A DNA stretch of 33,253 nucleotides from JBHIBC01 sp046758905 (GTDB lineage Bacteria > Acidobacteriota > Polarisedimenticolia > Gp22-AA2). Positions within the stretch are counted from its first letter, which is position 1; each line of letters begins with the position of its first letter. Positions 1 to 7,921 of this stretch are shown here, in pieces. Under the pieces are notes generated by a model that saw only the letters and a program-made list of their open reading frames with translations, was not told the DNA's origin and did not search any database. The stretch lies in contig JBHIBC010000028.1 of NCBI GenBank assembly GCA_046758905.1, positions 1 through 33,253 of the forward strand. The letters run 5' to 3'. Position numbers and translations under genes: made by a program.

Positions 1-1156
1 GGATCGAGAAGGCATAGGCCGCCGCGTAGAGCAGGAGCAGCGGCCGGCCGGGCGCGCGCCGGGCCGGATCCGCGCCCCGCCGGGGACGGATCAGCGCCCC
101 GGCCAGCGCCAGCGGCGCCACCACGCCGAACGGGAAGGAGACCCCGGCGCGCCACAAGAGCGCAGCCAGCAGCGGCGAGTGACGGCGGTAGGCGTAGATC
201 TCCTGATTGCGCGGGATCTCGCGGCCGGCGATGAGGTCGAGCGCCTTGCGCCCGTACAGTCGCAGCGCCTGGCCCGGGCGGGAGACGAGGAAGGTCACGG
301 CGCGCCGGGCGAAGTAGCGCGACCGGCCGCCCGCGCCGAGGATCCCGAGGTTCTCCGGCTCCTGGGCGAGGCGCTCGAACTCGCCGCCCGGGCGGATCTG
401 GGTCGTCCTGCGGTAGTCGGGGTTATTGCCGATGTAGAAGTTGATCCCGCCGTTGCTCGAGATCAGGATGAGCTCCCGGGCCACCACGGCGTTGCGGGCC
501 GTCACCAGGGCGATCGGCGCGCAGACCCCGATCAGGAACAGCGCGAGCGGCCGGCGTGCCGGCCGGGCACGGCGGCGGGCCCACAGCGCCGCGGCCGGCA
601 CCGCCAGCAGGATGTTCGGGGTGGCGATCGCGGAAAGCCCCCAAGCGAGCCCTCCCAGGCACCAATCGCGCCGGGGCGACGCCGCCGGCCCGGGGACGCC
701 CCCGGCCCGCAGCAGGAGCAGCAGCCCCGCGAGCGTCAGGGCGATGTGGAGCACCGGGATCAGCGGCTGGGCGTCGAAGTAGACGAGCGGGCCGTACAGC
801 ACCGTCACCGCCGCGGCCAGCAGCCCCGCCCGCTCGCCGAAGACCCGCCGGCCGACGAAGTAGACCAGCAGGCAGGACAGCGAGCCGACCGCCGCCTGCA
901 CCGTGTAGATGGCCGTCATCCGCCGCCCGAACAGCGCGATCAGCAGGGCGAGGAAGTAGGGGTACAGCGGCGGCTGCCAGAACGCCCCTCGGCCGCCCAG
1001 GAGATCGCCCCCCGCGATGGCCGAGGCGCTCCGGAAGTAGTTGGCGCCGTCCACCAGAGGCACGTCGAAGTAGATCAGGTCGCGGATCTGCGCGACGTAG
1101 ACGAGGCGGACGGCGAGCGCCGCGACGAAGATCAGGAGGGGCCGCAGACGGTTCAC
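1..1156 (-). CDS. GT-C (family 39-like) membrane glycosyltransferase, partial
   Basis: The reverse strand is open from a GTG at 1156 to the window edge, about 385 codons, so the C-terminus is missing. The product is strongly hydrophobic with repeated membrane segments. The first lies at about residues 3-20, and several leucine/alanine-rich helices follow. An early acidic loop (FDVPLVDG) precedes a WQPPLYPYF segment, a layout typical of polyprenyl-phosphate-sugar-dependent GT-C transferases of the PMT/ArnT type. A later NGGINFYIGNNPDY stretch resembles bacterial family 39 proteins. By family knowledge it would transfer a lipid-linked sugar at the outer face of the inner membrane; acceptor and donor cannot be told. 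It diverges from rplU. No good Shine-Dalgarno precedes the GTG, but a TAGACT hexamer ends 7 nt upstream of it. Confidence 0.75.
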   Translation of the reverse strand, partial: MNRLRPLLIFVAALAVRLVYVAQIRDLIYFDVPLVDGANYFRSASAIAGGDLLGGRGAFWQPPLYPYFLALLIALFGRRMTAIYTVQAAVGSLSCLLVYFVGRRVFGERAGLLAAAVTVLYGPLVYFDAQPLIPVLHIALTLAGLLLLLRAGGVPGPAASPRRDWCLGGLAWGLSAIATPNILLAVPAAALWARRRARPARRPLALFLIGVCAPIALVTARNAVVARELILISSNGGINFYIGNNPDYRRTTQIRPGGEFERLAQEPENLGILGAGGRSRYFARRAVTFLVSRPGQALRLYGRKALDLIAGREIPRNQEIYAYRRHSPLLAALLWRAGVSFPFGVVAPLALAGALIRPRRGADPARRAPGRPLLLLYAAAYAFSI

Positions 1157-1163
1157 GGCCCCG

Positions 1164-1169
1164 AGTCTA
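1164..1169 (-). promoter_or_regulatory. -10-like hexamer of the glycosyltransferase gene
   Basis: On the reverse strand TAGACT (4 of 6 to TATAAT) ends 7 nt before the GTG start. Transcription would then begin at or next to the start codon. No convincing -35 box is visible 16-18 nt further upstream, so this is a weak call. Confidence 0.3.
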
Positions 1170-1257
1170 AGCCCAATCCCTCCCCCGCGCGGCCGCGCTC
1201 CGCGCGCGCCGCGGGCCCGGCGCGGGCGCAGCGCAGGGGCGGCTGGGGGCGCGCACG

Positions 1258-1287
1258 TTGACAGGAGGCGGAGGGGACGGGTAAGAT
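1258..1287 (+). promoter_or_regulatory. sigma-70-type promoter of rplU-rpmA-obg-rsfS
   Basis: A perfect TTGACA (1258-1263) is followed after 18 bp by TAAGAT (1282-1287). Transcription would begin near 1294, leaving about a 30-nt leader before the rplU GTG. Confidence 0.6.
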
Positions 1288-1323
1288 CCGGTGTTCCGTT
1301 CAGCCGCAAGCGGGGAGCCGGTC

Positions 1324-1641
1324 GTGAACTACGCCGTCATCGCCACGGGTGGAAAGCAGCACAAGGTCGCCGTGGGAGACCGCCTCCGGATCGAGACGAT
1401 CCCGGCCGCCGTCGGCGAGCGCGTGACCTTCGACGAGGTCCTGGCCGTCCACACCGGGAAGGGGCTCCAGATCGGGCGCCCCACGGTGAAGGGCGCGAGG
1501 GTCGTGGGCCGGGTCGTGGAGCGGGGCAAGGCGAAGAAGATCCTCGTCTTCAAGAAGAAGCGACGCAAGCAGTACCGCCGGACCCGGGGCCACCGGCAGC
1601 GGTTCACGGCGGTCCTCGTCGAGGAGATCAAGGCCGGCTAG
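1324..1641 (+). CDS. rplU: 50S ribosomal protein L21
   Basis: The product is 105 residues, matching the usual 100-105 for bL21. It starts NYAVIATGGKQHKV, the classic L21 N-terminus, and ends with the basic FKKKRRKQYRRTRGHRQ signature that contacts 23S rRNA. The GTG at 1324 is preferred over the in-frame GTG at 1291. It has a GGGGAG Shine-Dalgarno about 7 nt upstream, and 1291 would add 11 residues foreign to the family and lie at the predicted transcription start. rpmA follows 11 nt downstream in the usual rplU-rpmA-obg order, so all three are probably co-transcribed. Confidence 0.97.
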   Translation: MNYAVIATGGKQHKVAVGDRLRIETIPAAVGERVTFDEVLAVHTGKGLQIGRPTVKGARVVGRVVERGKAKKILVFKKKRRKQYRRTRGHRQRFTAVLVEEIKAG

Positions 1642-1652
1642 CGAGGTGAGCC

Positions 1653-1934
1653 ATGGCCCACAAGAAGGGCGGGGGCAGCTCGCGCAACGGGCGCGACAGC
1701 CGCGCCCAGCGTCTGGGAGTGAAGCGGTACGGGGGGCAGTTCGTCACCGGGGGGTCGATCCTCGTCCGGCAGCGGGGCACCCGGTTCAAGCCGGGCCGAA
1801 ACGTCGGCTGCGGGCGTGACGACACCCTGTTCGCCCGCACCGACGGCATCGTCCGGTTCGAGGACCGGGGCCGCATCGGCCGGTTCATCAGCGTCGTCCC
1901 CGTCGCGGCCGCGTCCGCTCCCGCCAGGCCCTGA
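1653..1934 (+). CDS. rpmA: 50S ribosomal protein L27
   Basis: The 93-residue product begins MAHKKGGGSSRNGRDS, the diagnostic bL27 N-terminus that reaches toward the peptidyl-transferase centre. It continues with the conserved LGVKRYGGQ and GSILVRQRGT blocks. There is no N-terminal extension of the kind that is proteolytically removed in Firmicutes. The ATG has a GAGGTG Shine-Dalgarno 5 nt upstream. The C-terminal tail after VVPVAA is an alanine/proline-rich lineage-specific extension. Confidence 0.97.
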   Translation: MAHKKGGGSSRNGRDSRAQRLGVKRYGGQFVTGGSILVRQRGTRFKPGRNVGCGRDDTLFARTDGIVRFEDRGRIGRFISVVPVAAASAPARP

Positions 1935-2011
1935 GTCCCGGCTCCCCCCCCGTTCGAGGCGGCCGCTCCGGGCCGGGGCGCGGCCGCGCGCCCGGCTGCC
2001 GGTCGTGACCC

Positions 2012-3064
2012 GTGCTCGTCGATCAGGCCCGCATCGTCGTCGTCGGTGGGAGAGGGGGCAACGGCTGCGTCAGCTTCCGGCGGGAGAAGTACGTCCCCCG
2101 CGGCGGCCCCGACGGGGGCCAGGGCGGAGACGGCGGCTCGGTGTACGTGGTCGCCAGCGCCTCGGTGAAGGGCCTCAACGCCTTCCGGTACCGCAGGAGG
2201 TTCACGGCCGACCGCGGCCGCCACGGCGAGGGGAGCAACCGATCCGGGCGGGACGGGCGCGATCTCCCGCTCGAGGTGCCGCCGGGGACGGTCGTCCTGG
2301 GCGAGGACGGGGTGACGGTCCTGGCCGACCTCACCCGCCCCGGCCAGCGGGCGCGCGTGGCGCGCGGCGGGCGGGGCGGTCGGGGGAACGCGGCCTTCGC
2401 CACCTCCACCCGGCAGGCGCCCCGCGAGGCCGAGCCGGGCGAGCCGGGCGAGGAGCGCATCCTCCACCTGGAGCTGAAGCTGATCGCCGACGTCGGGATC
2501 GTCGGCTATCCGAACGCCGGCAAGTCGACCCTGATCGCCCGCATCTCGGCGGCGCGGCCGAAGATCGCGGACTACCCCTTCACGACGCTGCAGCCCAATC
2601 TGGGCGTGGTCGACCTCGATGAGCTCCGGTCGTTCGTGGTCGCCGACATCCCGGGCCTGGTGGAGGACGCGCACGCGGGCTCGGGGCTCGGGACGAAGTT
2701 CCTGCGGCACATCGAGCGCACGCGCACGTTGATCCACCTGATCGACGTCTCCGAGGCCTCGGGGCGCGACCCGCTCCGCGACCGGGAGGTGATCGACGGC
2801 GAGCTGGCCGCCTTCAGCCCCGGCCTGGCGGTCAAGCCCCAGGTGGTGGCCGCGAACAAGATCGACGCGCTGTCGGACCGCGGACGGCTGCGCGCCCTCG
2901 AGGCGCGCTGCGCCGCATCGGGGGTCGCCTTTTTCGCCATCTCGGCGGTGAGCGGCGAGGGCGTCCGAGCGCTCCTCGAGGGGGTGTGGGCCTCGATCGA
3001 GCGGCGGGCCGAAGCACCGGAGCGCGGCGCCGCGACATCGACCGCGGGCCCGAGATCGCCGTAG
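2012..3064 (+). CDS. obg: Obg family GTPase, ribosome assembly
   Basis: The 350-residue product has the glycine-rich Obg domain first (GGRGGNGCVSFRREKYVPRG, residues about 12-31), then an OBG-type GTPase. G1 is GYPNAGKST (about 165-173), G3 is DIPG (about 212), G4 is NKID (about 282) and G5 is an SAVSG-type loop (about 312). Obg acts in 50S maturation and stress signalling. The protein ends shortly after the GTPase domain, so the optional third (OCT) domain is absent. The GTG start at 2012 gives the family-typical N-terminus (LVDQARI); no clear Shine-Dalgarno is visible. It lies 77 nt after rpmA and before rsfS. Confidence 0.95.
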   Translation: MLVDQARIVVVGGRGGNGCVSFRREKYVPRGGPDGGQGGDGGSVYVVASASVKGLNAFRYRRRFTADRGRHGEGSNRSGRDGRDLPLEVPPGTVVLGEDGVTVLADLTRPGQRARVARGGRGGRGNAAFATSTRQAPREAEPGEPGEERILHLELKLIADVGIVGYPNAGKSTLIARISAARPKIADYPFTTLQPNLGVVDLDELRSFVVADIPGLVEDAHAGSGLGTKFLRHIERTRTLIHLIDVSEASGRDPLRDREVIDGELAAFSPGLAVKPQVVAANKIDALSDRGRLRALEARCAASGVAFFAISAVSGEGVRALLEGVWASIERRAEAPERGAATSTAGPRSP

Positions 3065-3130
3065 GGCCGGCGGGGCCCCGGCCGCGGGAGGTTCAGGGAG
3101 GAGGCTATCCAGCTCAAGCGCAAGATCGGA

Positions 3131-3496
3131 TTGGTGCTCGACGCGGCCGCCAGGAGGAAGGCCGAGGACCCCGTGGCGCTCGACCTCAGGGGCATCGCGT
3201 CGTTCACCGATTGTTTCATCATCTGCGGCGGCAACCAGCGGCGCCAGACACAGGCGATCTGTGACGCGATCGTCGAGGAGCTGAACGCGCGGGGAGTGCG
3301 CCCAGGACACGTCGAGGGGTACGGGCTCGGCGAGTGGATCCTGATCGACTACGGGGACGTGGTGGTGCACGTCTTCACCCGGGACACGCGCCGCTTCTAC
3401 TCCCTGGAGAGACTGTGGGGGGACGCCCCGAGGCTTGCGCTGGAAGGCGGCAGAAGTTTCGGGAGCAGAGGGCTTTCCGCGACCCGTAAGGGTTGA
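3131..3496 (+). CDS. rsfS: Ribosome silencing factor RsfS
   Basis: The product matches the RsfS/Iojap family: DPVALDLRGIASFTDCFIICGG at the N-terminus, then a GHVEGYGLGEWILIDYGDVVVHVF core. RsfS binds L14 on the 50S subunit and blocks joining to 30S in starvation. A C-terminal tail of about 25 residues (after LERLWGD) is longer than usual. The start is uncertain. TTG at 3131 and GTG at 3134 lack a nearby Shine-Dalgarno, whereas a very strong AGGGAGGAGG lies at 3095-3104 just before an in-frame ATC at 3107. The obg-rsfS order is common; nadD, which often lies between them, is absent here. Confidence 0.9.
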   Translation: MVLDAAARRKAEDPVALDLRGIASFTDCFIICGGNQRRQTQAICDAIVEELNARGVRPGHVEGYGLGEWILIDYGDVVVHVFTRDTRRFYSLERLWGDAPRLALEGGRSFGSRGLSATRKG

Positions 3497-3521
3497 CTTT
3501 ACCGGGGGCCGCCTTTAAATT
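3493..3521 (+). promoter_or_regulatory. sigma-70-type promoter of the PspF-like activator gene
   Basis: TTGACT (3493-3498) is followed after 17 bp by TAAATT (3516-3521). The -35 box overlaps the rsfS stop codon. Predicted transcription starts near 3528, leaving a leader of about 24 nt that carries the GGGAGG Shine-Dalgarno. Confidence 0.6.
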
Positions 3522-3551
3522 ACCCGACCTAAATCCGGGAGGGAGGTCCTC

Positions 3552-4508
3552 GTGAGAGCGGTCGCCCCCGTCCACGCGGCCGGCCCTCTGACGTATCGCT
3601 CGGCGCGGATGGCTCGCCTGATGGGCCTCGCCCGGCGAGTGGCCCGGAGCGAAGCCAATGTCCTGCTGTGCGGCGAGAGCGGTACCGGCAAGGGAGCGCT
3701 GGCGCGCTTCCTGCACGAGGCCAGCCCGCGGGGTGACGGGCCGTTCGTCACCATCACCTGCGCGAACCTTCCGGGCGAGCTTCTCGAGAGCGAGCTGTTC
3801 GGCCACGAGAAGGGGGCCTTCACGGGGGCGACGGAGAGGAGGATCGGCCGGTTCGAGCAGGCGGACGGCGGCACCATCCTGATCGACGGGGTCAGCGAGC
3901 TGGCCCCGGCGCCGCAGGGCAAGCTGCTCCGGGTCGTCCAGGAACGCTGCTTCGAGCGGCTCGCCGGCACCCGGACCCTGCGGGTCGACGTTCGGATCCT
4001 GACCTCGAGCCAGGTCGACCTGGAGCCGATGGTGGCCTCCGGCGGGTTCCGGAAGGACCTGTTCTACCGGCTGAACGTCATCCGGCTGGACCTGCCGCCG
4101 CTGCGGGATCGGCTGGAGGACCTGGCGCTGCTGGCGGAGGCGATCCTGGAGGATCTGGCGGGCCGGTGGGGGAAGCGGCCCGCGCGCCTGACCCCGGGCG
4201 CGCTCAACCGGCTGATGCGCCACGACTGGCCGGGCAACGTGAGGGAGCTGCGAAACGTGCTCGAGAGCGCCGCCATCCGGGTGAACGGGAATGACATCCC
4301 GGCGGAAGCCATCCGCGTCGAGCCGGCGGGCCTCGAGGGTCCCTTCGCGGCGGCGGCCCGGGGCGGGCAGACCCTGGAGCAGGTCGAGGCGGCGTACATC
4401 CGGGAGGTGCTGCGCCACACGGGCGGCAATCGGACGGAGGCGGCGCGGATCCTGGCGATCAACCGGAAGACGCTGCTCGAGAAGCGCCGGCGCTACGGGA
4501 TCCCCTGA
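3552..4508 (+). CDS. Sigma-54 activator-like AAA+ protein with Fis-type HTH, no receiver domain
   Basis: The 318-residue product has the PspF layout: an AAA+ domain directly from the N-terminus and a Fis-like helix-turn-helix at about 280-316 (GGNRTEAARILAINRKTLLEKRR region). Walker A is GESGTGKG (about 41-48). The sigma-54-contacting GAFTGA loop is intact at 88-93, and the arginine-finger region FRKDLFYRLNV is present. Two catalytic positions are not. Walker B reads ILIDG, with glycine at residue 113 where glutamate normally follows the aspartate. Sensor I reads TSSQ (151-154) in place of the usual AATN. ATP hydrolysis may be weak or dependent on a partner. The GTG start has GGGAGG upstream. 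Sensory input and targets are unknown. Confidence 0.88.
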   Translation: MRAVAPVHAAGPLTYRSARMARLMGLARRVARSEANVLLCGESGTGKGALARFLHEASPRGDGPFVTITCANLPGELLESELFGHEKGAFTGATERRIGRFEQADGGTILIDGVSELAPAPQGKLLRVVQERCFERLAGTRTLRVDVRILTSSQVDLEPMVASGGFRKDLFYRLNVIRLDLPPLRDRLEDLALLAEAILEDLAGRWGKRPARLTPGALNRLMRHDWPGNVRELRNVLESAAIRVNGNDIPAEAIRVEPAGLEGPFAAAARGGQTLEQVEAAYIREVLRHTGGNRTEAARILAINRKTLLEKRRRYGIP

Positions 4509-4554
4509 GCGCAACCCCGGGCGCGCGCGGCATGCGGGAAAGGACGAAGCACCG

Positions 4555-4917
4555 ATGAAGAGGATCGGCAAGAGGCAGTTGAACGCCTACAGGAGGCGCC
4601 TCCTCGACAAGAAGAGGGAGGTGTCGGAGGCCTACAGCAAGAACACCTCCGCCGGCCGCCTGACCGACGACGAGGGCACCCAGGACCTCGCCGACAAGGC
4701 CGCGAGCGCCTACACCAAGGAGTTCCTCTACTCCCTGTCGAATACCGACCGCGAGATCCTCCACAAGGTCGACGACGCCCTGTACCGGATCGACAGGGGC
4801 GACTTCGGGACCTGCGTCGAGTGCGGCCAGGGGATCGAGCGCAAGCGCATCGAGGCGGTGCCGTGGGCCAGCCACTGCCTCAAGTGTCAGGAGAAGATCG
4901 AGCTGGGGCTTCTCTGA
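4555..4917 (+). CDS. DksA/TraR family zinc-finger transcription factor
   Basis: The 120-residue product has a coiled-coil-rich N-terminal half and a C4 zinc finger with cysteines at 87, 90, 108 and 111 (C-x2-C-x17-C-x2-C). The coiled-coil tip carries DLADKA (residues 44-49), which fits the DxxDxA motif by which DksA acts in the RNA polymerase secondary channel with ppGpp. The ATG has AAGGA about 11 nt upstream. It lies 46 nt after the sigma-54-type regulator. Whether it is a true DksA or a paralogue with a narrower role cannot be decided here. Confidence 0.9.
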   Translation: MKRIGKRQLNAYRRRLLDKKREVSEAYSKNTSAGRLTDDEGTQDLADKAASAYTKEFLYSLSNTDREILHKVDDALYRIDRGDFGTCVECGQGIERKRIEAVPWASHCLKCQEKIELGLL

Positions 4918-4966
4918 CGGCGGCGCTCCTCCGGAGGGCGGCGCCGGGCCCGGAGACGGTGTTCCG

Positions 4967-6349
4967 ATGAAGGTTCGGACCGTCCTCTACCTGATGATCG
5001 GCGCGATCGCCGTCGCCGCGCTGTCGATCCTCTACAGCACCAACCGCGAGATCCTCGACCAGCACCTGTTCCTCGGGCAGGGCCTGTCCATCCCGGTCTG
5101 GTTCAGCATCCTGGCGGTGAGCGTCGTCTCGATGCTCGTGCCCTTGCTGTTCGGGCTGGTCCGGGACGTGCGCCGCGTGTTCACCAACCTGACCGCCCGT
5201 CGACGGGTGCGCTCGCAGAAGGAGGCGGAGGAGCGCTACCTGCTGGGCGTGGAGTCGATGCTGAACGGTCGCGAGGAGCGCGCGCTCGAGCACTTCGAGG
5301 CCGTGCTGGCGATCGACCCCAACCACTTCGAGGCGCTCCTCAAGGGGGGCGAGCTGCTGCGCACGATGCGCCGCTACGGCGAGGCGATCGAGTACCACCG
5401 GCGGGCGGCGCGCGCCCGGGAGGGAGACCTCCGCCCGCTCTACTCGCTGGTCTCCGATTACGAGGAGTCGGGGGCCATGGACAACGCCAAGGCTTCGCTC
5501 AACCGGATCATCTCGCTGAACCCGAAGCGCTCGCTGGCCGCGTACATGAAGTTCCGGGACATCCTGGTCAAGGAAGCGGCCTGGGACAAGGCGTGGGAGA
5601 TGCAGCAGAAGGTGGAGGAGCTGCTGCCGGAGACCGGCCGCTCCAGGAAGACGGAGAGGAAGTACCACCTCGGGATCCGGTACATGCTGGCGCAGCGGCA
5701 GATCGAGCAGGGCCGCCAGCGCGACGGCATCGGCATCCTCCGCCGGCTGACCCGCGCCGACCCCTGCTTCGTCCCCGCCCACTACCGCCTGGGGAAGGCC
5801 CTGGTCGCCATCGGGCAGCCCGAGGAGGCGGTCGCCGTCTGGGAGGAGGGGTACCAGGCGACCGGCCACCCCATCTTCCTGACGACGATCGAGAACCACT
5901 ACCTGCACCTAGAGCAGCCCCGGCGCGCGATCGAGGCCCTGAAGACAGCCATCTGGAAGGGCAAGAAGGACTTCATCCCGAGGTTCTTCCTCGGCAAGCT
6001 GTACTACCGCCTCGAGATGATCGACGAGGCGCTCGAGCAGTTCGCCCAGCTCAAGGGCCGCGTCACCTACTTCCCCACCCTGCACTACTACCTCGCCAAG
6101 ACGCTCGAGAGACACGGGAACTACCGCGAGGCCCTGCGCGAGCTGGAGACCGTCCTGCGGCAGGCCGAGGCGCTCAAGGTCGAGTACATCTGCGCCACCT
6201 GCACGCGCAAGTTTCCGGACTGGGTCGACTACTGCTCGCGCTGCGGCGAGTGGAACAGCGTCCAGGTCAACTTCCGCGAGGAGCGCCCGATCGAGGAGCT
6301 CGGCCTGCCCACCGCGCCCGTCTACACGGTCGAGTCGCAGGAGGGGTAG
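4967..6349 (+). CDS. LapB-like TPR protein with LapA-like membrane anchor and zinc ribbon
   Basis: The 460-residue product has two hydrophobic segments (about 5-24 and 42-65) separated by a polar loop, the layout of LapA (DUF1049). A basic juxtamembrane stretch follows, then many tetratricopeptide-type repeats (about 85-400). Near the C-terminus is a rubredoxin-type zinc ribbon with cysteines 409, 412, 423 and 426. In E. coli, LapB has one membrane helix, TPRs and the same ribbon, and LapA is a separate neighbour. LapB tunes lipopolysaccharide synthesis by directing LpxC to the FtsH protease. This reads as one polypeptide covering both. gpmI begins 9 nt after its stop, so the two are likely co-transcribed. 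Confidence 0.85.
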   Translation: MKVRTVLYLMIGAIAVAALSILYSTNREILDQHLFLGQGLSIPVWFSILAVSVVSMLVPLLFGLVRDVRRVFTNLTARRRVRSQKEAEERYLLGVESMLNGREERALEHFEAVLAIDPNHFEALLKGGELLRTMRRYGEAIEYHRRAARAREGDLRPLYSLVSDYEESGAMDNAKASLNRIISLNPKRSLAAYMKFRDILVKEAAWDKAWEMQQKVEELLPETGRSRKTERKYHLGIRYMLAQRQIEQGRQRDGIGILRRLTRADPCFVPAHYRLGKALVAIGQPEEAVAVWEEGYQATGHPIFLTTIENHYLHLEQPRRAIEALKTAIWKGKKDFIPRFFLGKLYYRLEMIDEALEQFAQLKGRVTYFPTLHYYLAKTLERHGNYREALRELETVLRQAEALKVEYICATCTRKFPDWVDYCSRCGEWNSVQVNFREERPIEELGLPTAPVYTVESQEG

Positions 6350-6358
6350 GCCGGCCCG

Positions 6359-7915
6359 ATGGCGCGCACCCTCCCGCTGGTCCTCGTCATCCTCGACGGG
6401 TGGGGCCACCGCGATCGGGCCGAGGGCAACGCCGTCGCCGCCAGCGCCCCGCGCTTCATCGAGTGGCTGGGGCGCACCTACCCGACGGCGCTGCTGCGCG
6501 CCTCCGGCGAGGCCGTCGGCCTGCCGCCCGGCTACATCGGCAACTCGGAGGTCGGGCACCTCTGCCTCGGCGCCGGCCGGGTGGTGTTCCAGGACCTGGC
6601 CCGGATCAACCGGGAGATCGCGACCGGCGCGTTCGCGCGCAACCGGCCTCTCCTGCAGGCCCTGGATCGGGCGGCCCGTCCGGGCGCGGCGCTGCACCTC
6701 ATGGGCCTGCTGAGCGACGGCGGGGTCCACAGCCACATCGACCACCTGAAGGCGACCGTGGAGCTGGCGCGACGGCGCGGCGTCGGGACGCTCTTCGTCC
6801 ACGCCTTCCTCGACGGCCGCGACACGCCGCCGAAAAGCTCCCCCGCCTACCTCCGGAGCGCCGAGGCCTTCCTGCGCCAGAACGGGCTCGGATCGATCGC
6901 GACCGTGTCGGGACGCTACTACGCGATGGACCGCGACAACCGCTGGGAGCGGACCGAGAAGGCCTGGCGGGCCCTGGTGCTGCGCGAGGGGCCGCGGTTC
7001 GTCTCCGCCGCCGCCGCGGTGGAGGCGGCCCACGCCGCCGGGACCGGCGACGAGTTCGTCCTGCCGTCGATCGTCGATCGCGGCGAGGCCGCCGGGCGCG
7101 ACGCGGCGGTCCGCGACGGCGACAGCGTCGTGTTCACCAACTTCCGCGCCGACCGGGCGCGGCAGCTCACCCGGGCGTTCACCGAGGACGACGCGACCTT
7201 CGACCACTTCGCGCGCCCCGGGAGGCCCGCGCTCGCCTGCTTCGTCTGCTTCACGCTTTACCAGCAGGCCTGGACTCTCCCGGTCGCCTTTCCCCCGAGC
7301 CGGATGGAGGCGACCTTCGGCGAGGTGATCGCCGACGCGGGGATCAGGCAGCTGCGCATCGCCGAGACCGAGAAGTACGCCCACGTCACCTACTTCTTCA
7401 ACGGCGGCGAGGAGCGCAGGTTCCCGGGCGAGGAGCGCTGCCTCATCCCGTCGCCCAAGGTCGCGACCTACGACCTGAAGCCGGAGATGAGCGCCCGCGG
7501 CGTGACCGAGGAGACGATCCGCCGCCTCGAGGCCCGGCCCGAGCAGGTGGTGATCCTCAACTTCGCGAACGCCGACATGGTGGGGCACACCGGGAAGTAC
7601 GGGCCGACCGTCGAGGCCTGCCGGGCGATCGACCGGGCGGTCGAGTCGGTGGTGCGGGCCACCCTGCGCCTCGGGGGCGCGGCGCTGGTGACCGCCGACC
7701 ACGGGAATGCCGAGACGATGCTCGACCCGCGGGACGGAGGACCGCACACCGCTCACACCACCAACCCGGTGCCGATCCACGTGGCGGGCCCCGGCCTCGA
7801 GGGCGGTCGCCTGCGCGAGGACGGCCTGCTGGCGGACGTCGCCCCGACGCTGCTGGGGCTGCTCGGCATCCCGCCGCCGAAAGAGATGGAGGGCCGATCC
7901 CTGCTGCGGGGATAG
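6359..7915 (+). CDS. gpmI: 2,3-bisphosphoglycerate-independent phosphoglycerate mutase
   Basis: The 518-residue product has the normal length for the cofactor-independent enzyme, which interconverts 3- and 2-phosphoglycerate in glycolysis and gluconeogenesis. The alkaline-phosphatase-fold metal ligand Asp13 sits in VILDGWG. The phosphorylated serine is Ser63 in GNSEVGH. HSHIDHL, FLDGRDTPP, ANADMVGHTG and TADHGNAE carry further substrate and manganese ligands. The ATG at 6359 lies 9 nt after the upstream stop, and its Shine-Dalgarno-like GGAGGGG overlaps the end of that gene. Confidence 0.97.
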   Translation: MARTLPLVLVILDGWGHRDRAEGNAVAASAPRFIEWLGRTYPTALLRASGEAVGLPPGYIGNSEVGHLCLGAGRVVFQDLARINREIATGAFARNRPLLQALDRAARPGAALHLMGLLSDGGVHSHIDHLKATVELARRRGVGTLFVHAFLDGRDTPPKSSPAYLRSAEAFLRQNGLGSIATVSGRYYAMDRDNRWERTEKAWRALVLREGPRFVSAAAAVEAAHAAGTGDEFVLPSIVDRGEAAGRDAAVRDGDSVVFTNFRADRARQLTRAFTEDDATFDHFARPGRPALACFVCFTLYQQAWTLPVAFPPSRMEATFGEVIADAGIRQLRIAETEKYAHVTYFFNGGEERRFPGEERCLIPSPKVATYDLKPEMSARGVTEETIRRLEARPEQVVILNFANADMVGHTGKYGPTVEACRAIDRAVESVVRATLRLGGAALVTADHGNAETMLDPRDGGPHTAHTTNPVPIHVAGPGLEGGRLREDGLLADVAPTLLGLLGIPPPKEMEGRSLLRG

Positions 7916-7921
7916 GTCCGG

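Noticed and set aside
179..1261. Long plus-strand open frame opposite the glycosyltransferase
   Set aside because: Composition is arginine/glutamine/aspartate-rich with no family motif. The opposite strand encodes a coherent multi-helix membrane protein.
4918..4966. GC-rich hairpin (CCTCCGGAGG palindrome inside GGCGC/GCGCC) between the DksA-like and LapB-like genes
   Set aside because: No T-tract and a very tight loop. In DNA this GC-rich such palindromes are expected by chance, so I do not call a terminator.
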